Source: Oscillospiraceae bacterium | Lineage (GTDB): Bacteria > Bacillota_A > Clostridia > Oscillospirales > CAG-272 | Assembly: GCA_015064665.1 (NCBI GenBank) | Contig: SVRU01000069.1 | Location: forward strand, 1-15,056 | DNA: 15,056 bases | Reading direction: 5' to 3' | Shown: positions 8,076 to 14,903 of the stretch, in pieces | Numbering within the stretch: the stretch's first letter is position 1 | Layout of the letters: each line of letters opens with the position of its first letter | Translations under genes and position numbers: made by a program | Notes under the pieces: generated by a model | Database searches by the model: none | Seen by the model: the letters and a program-made list of their open reading frames with translations, nothing else | What the model was told of the DNA's origin: nothing

Positions 8076-9011
8076 TTAACTCCTTAAATCATATTCCTCA
8101 ATATATTTTAAAATATATTTTTCTCTATCCGACATAAGAGAGCGGTTAACTATCTCATCAAAAAACTCCTTCGTAGTTCCCATAGAGCATTCGGGGATAT
8201 AAAACTCGGTGTTTTTGTAATCGTCATAGAATTGGTACTGACCGCCGCAAAGACCCTCGTGGTCGCTTCCGCCCGATATATAGAGGTTGTGTTTAAGAGC
8301 AAGCTTCAAAAGCTCAACTCTCTCAGCATCGGTCAGCGAGGAATGCCATACCTCGACACCGCATATTCCGTATTCGATAAGACGAGGAATTTTATCTACG
8401 TTTTTATAAGGGTGTGCAACGAAAACTATTCCGCCGGCTCTTTTTACAAGCGGAACAATTTCCTCTATCGGAAGAAACTCATAGAGCTTTTCAACCTCTC
8501 TTCTATGGCTTCCGTAAACGCTTTTGAAGAAATCGGGGTACTCCTTATCGGTCATAAGCCCCATATGCTTCATCGTACGGAATACGTGATCGTTACAAAG
8601 CCATGTGATACCTTTATTGTAGTCAAGAACGTCTTGCCAAACGATGCCGTCGGGTATAAAACCGTTTTCCTTGCCGCGCTCGAAAAGAATGCGAGTTTGA
8701 TGCTCAAGAGTCGCGCTGCATCTGCGAAGGTATTCCTTCATCTCGGGATACTCGGGGTCAAAGCCGTATGCTGTAAGATGAAAGGTATAATTAAACTCTT
8801 TGCAATACCCTGTAAATTCGCAACCGAGAATACACTCCATACCCGCCTTATCACACTCGGCTTTAAGCTCGCCGTACGCAGTTGCGGTATCGTGATCAGT
8901 TATAGCCAGCGCGCCGTATCCCTCGTCCTTTGCTATCTTCACGAGCTCCGCAGGCGTGTATACGCCGTCGGAATGAGTTGAGTGCGAATGTAGATTTGCG
9001 TAGATTTTCAT
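8076..9011 (-). CDS. PHP-domain phosphoesterase paralogue 2
   Basis: Predicted metal-dependent phosphoesterase of the PHP superfamily (COG0613/TrpH-like), 311 residues. It keeps the complete set: HSHSTHSDG (His8, His10, Asp15), TDHDT (His40), GCEF (Glu65), His78, His142 in CNDHVF, AHP (His200) and GGSDH (Asp250, His251). Members of this family cleave phosphomonoesters or 3'-5' phosphodiesters of nucleotides and short RNA; the substrate here is unknown. An in-frame ATG at 9029 has no ribosome binding site, whereas the ATG at 9011 has GAGGT eight bases before it and gives the same length and N-terminus as paralogue 1, so it is preferred. It is the third gene of the operon. Confidence 0.92.
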   Translation of the reverse strand: MKIYANLHSHSTHSDGVYTPAELVKIAKDEGYGALAITDHDTATAYGELKAECDKAGMECILGCEFTGYCKEFNYTFHLTAYGFDPEYPEMKEYLRRCSATLEHQTRILFERGKENGFIPDGIVWQDVLDYNKGITWLCNDHVFRTMKHMGLMTDKEYPDFFKSVYGSHRREVEKLYEFLPIEEIVPLVKRAGGIVFVAHPYKNVDKIPRLIEYGICGVEVWHSSLTDAERVELLKLALKHNLYISGGSDHEGLCGGQYQFYDDYKNTEFYIPECSMGTTKEFFDEIVNRSLMSDREKYILKYIEEYDLRS

Positions 9012-9032
9012 GCTTATATACCTCGTCATTTT

Positions 9033-10013
9033 TTAAAAATTAGGAATTTCAACCTCTGGGTATTCTTCCATATATTCCTTGATAATTTCTTCTCTGCCCG
9101 ACATTTTCTCCTTATTTTTGATTTCATCAAAAAATTCCTTGGTTGTGCCGAGTGTCATAGGCTCTGCCCAGTGTCTTGTTTCCTTCGGGTTTTCAAAGAA
9201 CTTATACTGACCTCCGCAAAGTCCCGAGTGGTCTGCACCGCCGGAGATATAAAGGTCGTATTCAAGAGCTAAGCGAAGTCCCTCTCTCTGATAGCCGTGT
9301 CTTATCATACCGTTATGCCATACCTCGATACCGTCAAGACCGAATTTTACAAGCTCGGGAATGGTTCGAAGCTGAACCGACACGCACGGATGCGCAACAA
9401 CGGCAATTCCGCCCGCATCGTGAATAAGAGGTATAAGGTCGCCTATCTCCATTATAGGATATTTACTTGTAACGCCGATGCTCTTTGCGTAGGATGCGGC
9501 AAAGCAGGTTTTAAAATAGTGCGGCCATTCCTTTTCAGTAACAAGCCCCTTCGCCTCCATTGCCATGAACACGTGGTCGTTGCAAAGCCAGGTAATTCCC
9601 TTGTTATAGTCCATTACCTCCTGCCAGGTGATACCCTTGGGGAGCTTATCTTCTTTCATTGCAAGCTCAAAAAGATATTCTGTTTTTTCCGCCATATCGG
9701 CGTTTCTCTTACGAAGATATTCCTTCATATCGGGGTGATTCGGGTCAAAATCGAAGCCGACGAGATGATGATCGTTAAAATAATCGATATATTTTTTCTG
9801 ATTTGCATAAAACTCGCAGCCAAAAACGGTTTCCATGCCCGCCTTTTCACAAGCCTCTTTAACCTCGGGATTTGCCGTTACGGTATCGTGGTCAGCTGCG
9901 GCAACCGCACCGTAGCCCTCGTCCTTCGCTACCCTTACAAGCTCGGCAGGTGAAAATACACCGTCGGAATGCGTGGTGTGATTATGCAAATTCGCGTAAA
10001 TTATCGGTTTCAT
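9033..10013 (-). CDS. PHP-domain phosphoesterase paralogue 3
   Basis: Predicted metal-dependent phosphoesterase of the PHP superfamily, 326 residues, the most divergent and longest of the three tandem copies. Ligands visible: His10, His12, Asp17 (NLHNHTTHSDG), His42 (ADHDT), Glu67 (GCEF), His83, His147 (CNDHVF), His208 (AHP) and Asp261-His262 (GGADH, with Ala where the others have Ser). It carries extra residues around 70-82 and 170-190 compared with paralogues 1 and 2, in loops that could contact substrate. The shared C-terminal stretch LGTTKEFFDEI marks all three as one subfamily. The ATG overlaps the stop of the TIM-barrel gene (ATGA), with GGGGAT eight bases upstream. It is probably the ancestral-like or first-acting copy, but this is a guess. 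Confidence 0.92.
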   Translation of the reverse strand: MKPIIYANLHNHTTHSDGVFSPAELVRVAKDEGYGAVAAADHDTVTANPEVKEACEKAGMETVFGCEFYANQKKYIDYFNDHHLVGFDFDPNHPDMKEYLRKRNADMAEKTEYLFELAMKEDKLPKGITWQEVMDYNKGITWLCNDHVFMAMEAKGLVTEKEWPHYFKTCFAASYAKSIGVTSKYPIMEIGDLIPLIHDAGGIAVVAHPCVSVQLRTIPELVKFGLDGIEVWHNGMIRHGYQREGLRLALEYDLYISGGADHSGLCGGQYKFFENPKETRHWAEPMTLGTTKEFFDEIKNKEKMSGREEIIKEYMEEYPEVEIPNF

Positions 10014-10801
10014 ATCTTATATCCCCTATCATTTATATATTTTGTACTTTCATTTAAGCCGGCAATCGTTTTTACCTCTATAAGACAGGTTGAGCCTTTT
10101 GTGAGCATTTTGATTTTTTCGCCTATATTGAGTCTACCCTCTCCGAGAGGAAGATGCGGATGCTTACCGTCGCTGTCATGCAGATGCATATGTATAAGCT
10201 TTTCGGGATACTTTTCAAAAACATGTCTGTCCTTGCCCGACATGCAATCGTCGTGACCCACGTCAAGCGTTAAACCAAATACGGAGCTGTTCATAAAATA
10301 TTCAAGCGCATCGGTTTGACTTTCGGTAAAGGGGTTTGCGTCAACGTTTTCTATTGCTATTTTCAAATCCGCATCGCCGATTTTTTCCTCGCACATAGAG
10401 ATAAACGCCTTTACCCTCTCGATATAAACATCTTTATACACGTCGGTAAGCAATACAACCTTTTCGGGCAGAGTTACGTAAACTCCCTTTAAAAGATGCA
10501 TATTGATTACGGGTGCGCCGATTGCCTTGGCAAAATCTATCGAATCCGCCATAACCTTAAAATAACACTTTGAAACCTCGGGATTAAAATCAAAGGGATT
10601 AAGCTGCTCGTCAGCGTGTATAGTATAAAATATCCCGTGCTCGCGCGAAAGTTTTTTATACAACTCTATATCACTGTTTTGAGGAATGTACTGAGGAAAG
10701 CTCATATTGACCTCAATAAAATCAAGACCGTTTTGCTTTGCGACCTCGGCGCATTCGATAATTCCATTACATTCAACAAGCGTTGGCATACCGTACTTCA
10801 T
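10010..10801 (-). CDS. Sugar-phosphate isomerase/epimerase-like TIM-barrel protein
   Basis: Predicted member of the xylose isomerase-like/AP endonuclease 2 TIM-barrel superfamily, 263 residues, with unknown substrate. Metal-site residues typical of the fold are visible: His102 (NMHLLKG), Glu151 (AIENVD), Asp180 and His183 (TLDVGHDD), the HMHLHDSDG stretch (204-212) followed by HLPLGEG, and Glu242 (IEVKT). The fold includes sugar epimerases, isomerases and endonuclease IV; the short length and the LPLGEG motif favour the sugar-type group. A longer reading from a TTG at 10858 is rejected because that TTG forms the -35 box of the promoter; the ATG at 10801 has AGGTGG six bases upstream. It is the first gene of the PHP/HD operon, ATGA-overlapped with the next gene, so it should work with those hydrolases. 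Confidence 0.87.
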   Translation of the reverse strand: MKYGMPTLVECNGIIECAEVAKQNGLDFIEVNMSFPQYIPQNSDIELYKKLSREHGIFYTIHADEQLNPFDFNPEVSKCYFKVMADSIDFAKAIGAPVINMHLLKGVYVTLPEKVVLLTDVYKDVYIERVKAFISMCEEKIGDADLKIAIENVDANPFTESQTDALEYFMNSSVFGLTLDVGHDDCMSGKDRHVFEKYPEKLIHMHLHDSDGKHPHLPLGEGRLNIGEKIKMLTKGSTCLIEVKTIAGLNESTKYINDRGYKI

Positions 10802-10855
10802 AAAAAACCACCTGATGTTTGATACATAAATTGTATCACAACTCGGTGGTTTTTT
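10802..10855 (-). terminator. Hairpin after cysK, nested around the next operon's promoter
   Basis: AAAAAACCACC and GGTGGTTTTTT (10802-10812 and 10845-10855) are perfect 11-base inverted repeats, and the inner dyad can extend the stem. Read in the cysK direction, this gives a hairpin ending in six T directly before the next gene's ATG. It could terminate cysK transcripts, or hide the AGGTGG ribosome binding site in read-through RNA. The loop of about 32 bases is long for an ordinary terminator. Confidence 0.5.
10820..10838. promoter_or_regulatory. Perfect 19-bp dyad operator over the operon's -10
   Basis: TGATACA (10820-10826) and TGTATCA (10832-10838) form a perfect inverted repeat with a five-base centre. 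The dyad covers the whole -10 box and the predicted start site, the classic position for a repressor operator. Its regulator is not evident; neither regulator promoter region in the window carries a matching dyad. Confidence 0.6.
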
Positions 10856-10858
10856 CAA
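10830..10858 (-). promoter_or_regulatory. Promoter of the TIM-barrel/PHP/HD operon
   Basis: On the minus strand TTGAAA (10858-10853) and TACAAT (10835-10830) are separated by exactly 17 bases; each box has five of six consensus bases. Transcription would start near 10823, giving a leader of about 22 bases that contains the AGGTGG ribosome binding site. Confidence 0.72.
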
Positions 10859-10868
10859 TAGCTTTTAT

Positions 10869-11801
10869 TTATTTTTTAAACAATGGCGTAGACAGGTATC
10901 TGTCACCCGTATCGGGGAGAAGAACCACAATGTTTTTGCCTTCGTTTTCGGGAAGCCCAGCAAGCTTTATAGCCGCAAAAAGAGCCGCACCCGAAGAAAT
11001 TCCAACCAAAACGCCCTCGCACGAGCCGATAAGACGCGCTGCCTCATACGCCTCCTCTTCGGTAACGGCAACTATCTCGTCTATGATATTTTTATTTAAA
11101 ACCTCGGGTATAAATCCTGCTCCAATGCCCTGCAGTCCGTGCGCTCCAGCCTCCCCGCCTGACAAGACCGCGGAGGATTTCGGCTCTACTCCAACGATTT
11201 TCACATCTTCTTTCATTGATTTTAGGTATTCGCCGACTCCTGTTACCGTTCCGCCCGTGCCAACGCCCGCAACGAATATATCGACCTCTCCATCGGTATC
11301 TCCGTAAATTTCGGGACCTGTCGTGAGAAAGTGAGCGCGTGAATTTGCGGGATTTGTAAACTGTCCTGCTATAAAGGAATTCGGGATTTCTTTTTTAAGC
11401 TCCTCCGCCTTCCTTATAGCGCCGCTCATTCCGAGAGCACCGTCTGTCAAAACAAGCTCTGCGCCGTACGCCTGCATGATCATCCTTCGCTCAACCGACA
11501 TGGTTTCGGGCATAACGATAATCACTCTGTATCCGCGAGCGGCGGCAACGGATGCAAGTCCGATTCCCGTATTTCCCGAGGTTGGCTCGATAATCACCGA
11601 TTCCTCAGTAAGTATTCCGCGGCTTTCGGCATCGTCAAGCATTGATTTTGCGACCCTGTCCTTGACCGATCCTGCGGGATTAAAATATTCGAGCTTTGCG
11701 ATAAGCTTTGCTTTAAGATTCAGCCTTGCTTCTATATTTAATAGCTCAAGAAGCGGTGTTTTTCCTATAAGTTCGTCTACGGATTTGTATATTTTTTTCA
11801 T
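10869..11801 (-). CDS. cysK: Cysteine synthase (O-acetylserine sulfhydrylase)
   Basis: PLP enzyme that makes L-cysteine from O-acetylserine and sulfide, 310 residues, normal for the family. The PLP lysine is Lys47 in NPAGSVKDR; the substrate loop TSGNTG lies at 74-79; the VGTGGT phosphate-binding loop and the C-terminal LLPDTGDRYLST stretch are all present. An in-frame GTG at 11819 is possible, but the ATG at 11801 has AGGGAG upstream and gives a typical N-terminus. It follows the DeoR-family gene by 35 bases on the same strand. A perfect TATAAT (11831-11826) in that gap lacks a good -35, so both read-through and a weak own promoter are possible. Cystathionine beta-synthase-like relatives share the fold, but length and motifs favour CysK. 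Confidence 0.95.
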   Translation of the reverse strand: MKKIYKSVDELIGKTPLLELLNIEARLNLKAKLIAKLEYFNPAGSVKDRVAKSMLDDAESRGILTEESVIIEPTSGNTGIGLASVAAARGYRVIIVMPETMSVERRMIMQAYGAELVLTDGALGMSGAIRKAEELKKEIPNSFIAGQFTNPANSRAHFLTTGPEIYGDTDGEVDIFVAGVGTGGTVTGVGEYLKSMKEDVKIVGVEPKSSAVLSGGEAGAHGLQGIGAGFIPEVLNKNIIDEIVAVTEEEAYEAARLIGSCEGVLVGISSGAALFAAIKLAGLPENEGKNIVVLLPDTGDRYLSTPLFKK

Positions 11802-11836
11802 TTTTTCTCCCTTTTTCACTCAGATATTATAAGCGG

Positions 11837-12574
11837 TCAATATATTATTCTCACGTTTTCACGGATTTTTTCATCGGGCGGAGCGTTATTTGTAACCGCA
11901 AGGTCGAAATCCGAAAGAGCGGCGATTTTGTACGCACCGTACGCACCGTACTTTTCGCTGTCAAAAAGAAGTATTTTGTATTTACTTCTTTTCATTGCCG
12001 CAAGCTTTATTTCCTTTTGCTCAAGCGAGCTTTCGTAGACCTCGTTACCCGAAACGGCAGTACACGATGAAATCATAAGGTCAAAGGAAAACTCCTCGAT
12101 CTGACGCGCGGTAAAGCTGCCCGTTGAAGAAACCGTATTATATTGCACGCTTCCGCCAAGTATTATGAGGTTTATATCTTTTTTGCCCGAAAGAATTATT
12201 GCCGTTTGAAGATTATTCGTAACGACCGTCTTAAATGCAAGGTCCATCCGCTCAGCAAGAGCAAGAGCGGTTGACGAGCTATCAACGAATATTGAATGAA
12301 ACTGCGGAATATGAGGGAGTGCGTTGCTTGCCGTTTGCTCCTTTTGCTTTGAGTTTTTATTCATTCGGACGAATATCGAAACCTCCTCAGCGTTTTCAGA
12401 CAAAACCGCACCGCCGTGACTCCTTTCGATAAGACCGAGCTTTTGCATTTCGCTAAGGTCACGCCGTACGGTCGCCTCACTGACAAAAAGAGTCGATGCA
12501 AGCTCGGCTACGTTTGCTCTTCTCTTTTCTTTAAGAATTGTCATTATTGCGTCATGACGCTCGTTAATTGCCAT
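11837..12574 (-). CDS. DeoR-family transcriptional regulator, likely for rhamnose genes
   Basis: Sugar-phosphate-responsive repressor of the DeoR family, 245 residues. The N-terminal winged helix-turn-helix (residues 4-58) has the family signature VAELASTLFVSEATVRRDL followed by GLIERSHGGAVL. The C-terminal isomerase-like sensor domain keeps its landmark motifs: VDSSSTALALAE (98-109), TNN (119-121), LGG (139-141), an LEQKEIK stretch (184-190) and FDSEKYG (204-210). It is divergent from rhaA across 149 bases containing repeated boxes, so control of rhaAD and of itself is likely. DeoR-type rhamnose regulators are known in Bacillus subtilis, unlike the AraC-type RhaS/RhaR of E. coli. GGGG lies about five bases before the ATG. 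The effector, perhaps L-rhamnulose-1-phosphate, is inferred. Confidence 0.92.
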   Translation of the reverse strand: MAINERHDAIMTILKEKRRANVAELASTLFVSEATVRRDLSEMQKLGLIERSHGGAVLSENAEEVSIFVRMNKNSKQKEQTASNALPHIPQFHSIFVDSSSTALALAERMDLAFKTVVTNNLQTAIILSGKKDINLIILGGSVQYNTVSSTGSFTARQIEEFSFDLMISSCTAVSGNEVYESSLEQKEIKLAAMKRSKYKILLFDSEKYGAYGAYKIAALSDFDLAVTNNAPPDEKIRENVRIIY

Positions 12575-12590
12575 AGTTCCCCTATTTTGC

Positions 12591-12642
12591 TTATTTATGA
12601 TTATTTGTGATTACATTATAACATTTTAATGTTTATTTGTCA
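12591..12642. repeat. Three direct TTATTTGTGA-like boxes, probable DeoR operators
   Basis: TTATTTATGA (12591-12600), TTATTTGTGA (12601-12610) and TTATTTGTCA (12633-12642) differ from one another at one or two positions. Their starts are 10 and 32 bases apart, close to one and three helical turns. The first two sit at or just after the predicted deoR start site and the third overlaps its -35 box. A possible inverted half-site, GACAAA (12661-12666), overlaps the rhaA -35. The function is inferred from placement. Confidence 0.6.
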
Positions 12643-12643
12643 A
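12615..12643 (-). promoter_or_regulatory. Promoter of the DeoR-family gene
   Basis: On the minus strand a perfect TTGACA (12643-12638) and a perfect TATAAT (12620-12615) are separated by exactly 17 bases. The start site would be near 12608, with a leader of about 34 bases. Confidence 0.88.
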
Positions 12644-12658
12644 GTTCAAGAGCAAATA

Positions 12659-12687
12659 TAGACAAACAGTTCAAAAGATGATAAAAT
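12659..12687 (+). promoter_or_regulatory. Promoter of rhaA-rhaD
   Basis: TAGACA (12659-12664) and TAAAAT (12682-12687) are separated by 17 bases, five of six matches in each box. Transcription would start near 12694, giving a leader of about 30 bases with AAAGGA at 12710-12715, eight bases before the rhaA ATG. Confidence 0.6.
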
Positions 12688-12723
12688 ATAACTGTTAATC
12701 AGAAAACAGAAAGGATTAGGCGT

Positions 12724-13968
12724 ATGACAAGATACGAACAGACAAGGGAGCTTTATAAATCCTATGGTATAGATACCGAATCGGCAATTAAAAGACTTTC
12801 GGAAATTCCAATCAGCGTTCACTGCTGGCAAGGCGACGACGTAGTTGGATTTGACGGTGCCGATTCTCTCTCCGGCGGAATACAAACCACCGGTAATTAT
12901 CCCGGCAGAGCAAGATGTCCCGAGGAGCTTTTTGAAGATATTAAGCGGGCTTTTTCAATTATGCCCGGCAAAAAAAGACTGAATATTCACGCTTGCTACG
13001 CTTTGCTTGGCGAGGACAAGGGCAAGGTTGACAGAGATGCCTATACCTATAAATATTTCGAGCCGTGGGTAAAGCTTGCAAAGGAATGCGGACTTGACGG
13101 AGTTGATTTTAACCCCACGTTTTTTGCCCACCCAATGATGAAGGACGGACTCAGCCTTTCATCGCCAGACGAAGAAGTCAGAAGCTTTTGGATAAGACAC
13201 GGAAAGGCATGCCTTGAGATTGCCGCAGAAATGGGCAAAGAGATGAACTCCCCCTGTCTTGTAAACATCTGGATTCCCGACGGATATAAAGATATTCCCG
13301 CAGACAGACTTTCACCCCGTATGCGTCTTAAAAATTCACTTGACGAGATGCTTGTAAGCTATGATAAAAAATGGGTTATCCCCGCGGTTGAGAGCAAGGT
13401 TTTCGGCATTGGAATTGAAAGCTACACCGTAGGAAGCAATGAATTTTATCAGAATTATGCCGCAAAAGCAGGTATATGCTGTCTTTTGGATACCGGACAT
13501 TACCATCCGACAGAGGTTGTTTCGGACAAAATTCCTTCGCTTCTCGCTTTCCACGACCGCGTAGCTCTTCACGTTTCCCGTCCTGTAAGATGGGATAGCG
13601 ACCACGTTGTAATTCTTGACGACGAGCTTCGCGAGATCGCAAAGGAAATAGTTCGTGACGGACTTGAAGAAAAAATAATTATCGGTCTTGACTACTTTGA
13701 TGCAAGTATAAACCGTTTTTCAGCATGGGTCACGGGCGTTCGTTCTATGCAAAAAGCACTGCTTGCAGCGCTTCTTCTTCCGCACGACGAGTTGAAATCG
13801 CTTCAAAACGAGAATGATTTTACTAAAATAATGTACCTTAATGAAAAATTCAAGATGATGCCGGTCTCTGACGTTTGGTGCGAATACCTTGAAAGACAGA
13901 AACTTTCGGACGATTGGTACTCGGAAGTCGAAAAATTCGAAAACGAAGTAATATCAAAAAGAAATTAA
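12724..13968 (+). CDS. rhaA: L-rhamnose isomerase
   Basis: Converts L-rhamnose to L-rhamnulose in the cytoplasm; 414 residues, close to the 419 of the E. coli enzyme. The metal ligands known in E. coli (Glu234, Asp267, His294, Asp302, Asp304, Asp334) all appear here with a constant shift of 11: Glu223, Asp256 (LLDTGHYH), His283 (ALHVSRPVRW), Asp291 and Asp293 (WDSDHVV), and Asp323. The N-terminal SVHCWQGDDV and GGIQTTGNYPG stretches are diagnostic. It is the first gene of a two-gene operon with rhaD, 21 bases apart, opposite a DeoR-type regulator that probably represses it in the absence of rhamnose. No rhamnulokinase gene is next to it. Confidence 0.97.
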   Translation: MTRYEQTRELYKSYGIDTESAIKRLSEIPISVHCWQGDDVVGFDGADSLSGGIQTTGNYPGRARCPEELFEDIKRAFSIMPGKKRLNIHACYALLGEDKGKVDRDAYTYKYFEPWVKLAKECGLDGVDFNPTFFAHPMMKDGLSLSSPDEEVRSFWIRHGKACLEIAAEMGKEMNSPCLVNIWIPDGYKDIPADRLSPRMRLKNSLDEMLVSYDKKWVIPAVESKVFGIGIESYTVGSNEFYQNYAAKAGICCLLDTGHYHPTEVVSDKIPSLLAFHDRVALHVSRPVRWDSDHVVILDDELREIAKEIVRDGLEEKIIIGLDYFDASINRFSAWVTGVRSMQKALLAALLLPHDELKSLQNENDFTKIMYLNEKFKMMPVSDVWCEYLERQKLSDDWYSEVEKFENEVISKRN

Positions 13969-13989
13969 TAAAACCTAGGAGAAATAGAT

Positions 13990-14799
13990 ATGAAAGACAT
14001 TTTAACAGCCCCCTTTGTGATGGAAATGCGCGAAGCTACCGCTAATATGTACCGTCTCGGATGGGACGAGAGAAACGGCGGAAACATCAGCTATCTTCTC
14101 GACGAGAAGGAGCTTAGCGAGTATATCGATACGAGCAAGGTTATACGCACTATTCCCACAGGATTCAATGCAGACGCGCTTATTGGCAAGATTTTCATCG
14201 TTACCGGAACGGGCAAGTATTTTAAGAACGTTGACAAAGACCCCGAAACCAACCTTGGTATCGTACGTATAGCTAAGGACGGAACGACCGCAGAGCTTCT
14301 TTGGGGATATAAGGACGGTGGAAAATTTACCTCTGAATTCCCTGCTCATATGATGAGCCACATATCAAGACTTGCAGTTGACCCCGAGCACAGAATCGTT
14401 ATGCACTCCCACCCCACCTACACTATCGCGATGAACACTGTTTGCTCCACCGACGAGAAGGAATTTACATACAAGCTCTGGCAGTCAAACACCGAGGCAG
14501 TAGTTGTTTTCCCGGATGGAGTTGGCGTTCTTCCCTGTATGATTTGCGGAACTAACGAGATTGGCGAAGCAACCGCTGAAAAAATGAAGAAATTCAGACT
14601 CGTTGTATGGACAAACCACGGTATTTACGGAACGGGAAAGACTATGGACGAGGCATTTGGTCTTATCGAAACGGTTGAGAAAACCGCACAGATTTATATG
14701 CTCGCGCTCGGTCACACCGTTAACGTAATACCCGACGAGGTAATTAAGGGCCTTGCAAAGCTCTGGAATCTCACTCCTCTCGAGGGTATTCTTGATTAA
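13990..14799 (+). CDS. rhaD: Rhamnulose-1-phosphate aldolase
   Basis: Class II zinc aldolase that splits L-rhamnulose-1-phosphate into dihydroxyacetone phosphate and L-lactaldehyde; 269 residues against 274 in E. coli. The catalytic Glu and zinc histidines are visible: Glu116 (FTSEFPAH), His139 and His141 (MHSHPTY) and His210 (WTNHGIYG). The N-terminal GWDERNGGNIS stretch is the substrate-phosphate-binding signature of the RhaD group, which separates it from fuculose-phosphate aldolase and ribulose-phosphate epimerase relatives. AGGAG lies eight bases before the ATG. As the only deoxy-sugar aldolase in the window, it might also process fuculose-1-phosphate, but that is speculation. Confidence 0.96.
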   Translation: MKDILTAPFVMEMREATANMYRLGWDERNGGNISYLLDEKELSEYIDTSKVIRTIPTGFNADALIGKIFIVTGTGKYFKNVDKDPETNLGIVRIAKDGTTAELLWGYKDGGKFTSEFPAHMMSHISRLAVDPEHRIVMHSHPTYTIAMNTVCSTDEKEFTYKLWQSNTEAVVVFPDGVGVLPCMICGTNEIGEATAEKMKKFRLVVWTNHGIYGTGKTMDEAFGLIETVEKTAQIYMLALGHTVNVIPDEVIKGLAKLWNLTPLEGILD

Positions 14800-14808
14800 A
14801 CCTAGTGT

Positions 14809-14863
14809 AAAAGGGTACTTTGGCGCACCTGCGATGAAGCAGGTGCGCCAAAGTACCCTTTTT
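14809..14863 (+). terminator. Strong intrinsic terminator after rhaD
   Basis: A perfect 24-bp inverted repeat (14809-14832 with 14839-14862, loop GATGAA) begins with AAAAGGGTACTT and ends with AAGTACCCTTTTT. It follows the rhaD stop by nine bases. The A-tract opposite the T-tract would let it work in both directions. Confidence 0.92.
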
Positions 14864-14903
14864 CGACCTAAAAAAATATTTTTTAATTTTTATGATTTTG
14901 CTA

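Noticed and set aside
9012..9029. An upstream ATG start for PHP paralogue 2.
   Set aside because: Only T/A-rich sequence precedes it, while the ATG at 9011 has GAGGT upstream and matches the N-terminus of paralogue 1.
10802..10858. A TTG start giving the TIM-barrel protein 19 extra N-terminal residues.
   Set aside because: That TTG is the -35 box of the operon promoter and the extension does not resemble the family; AGGTGG precedes the ATG at 10801.
11931..11951. Tandem nine-base repeat TACGCACCG in the DeoR gene, as a possible slippage site or insertion.
   Set aside because: The encoded YGAYGAYK stretch fills the normal length of the family's region after the DxSKFG motif, so there is no insertion and the repeat is probably a coding coincidence.
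12621..12632. ACATT-TT-AATGT inverted repeat in the deoR promoter spacer, as an operator.
   Set aside because: Five-base A/T-rich arms are expected by chance in such a spacer; the TTATTTGTGA boxes are better supported.
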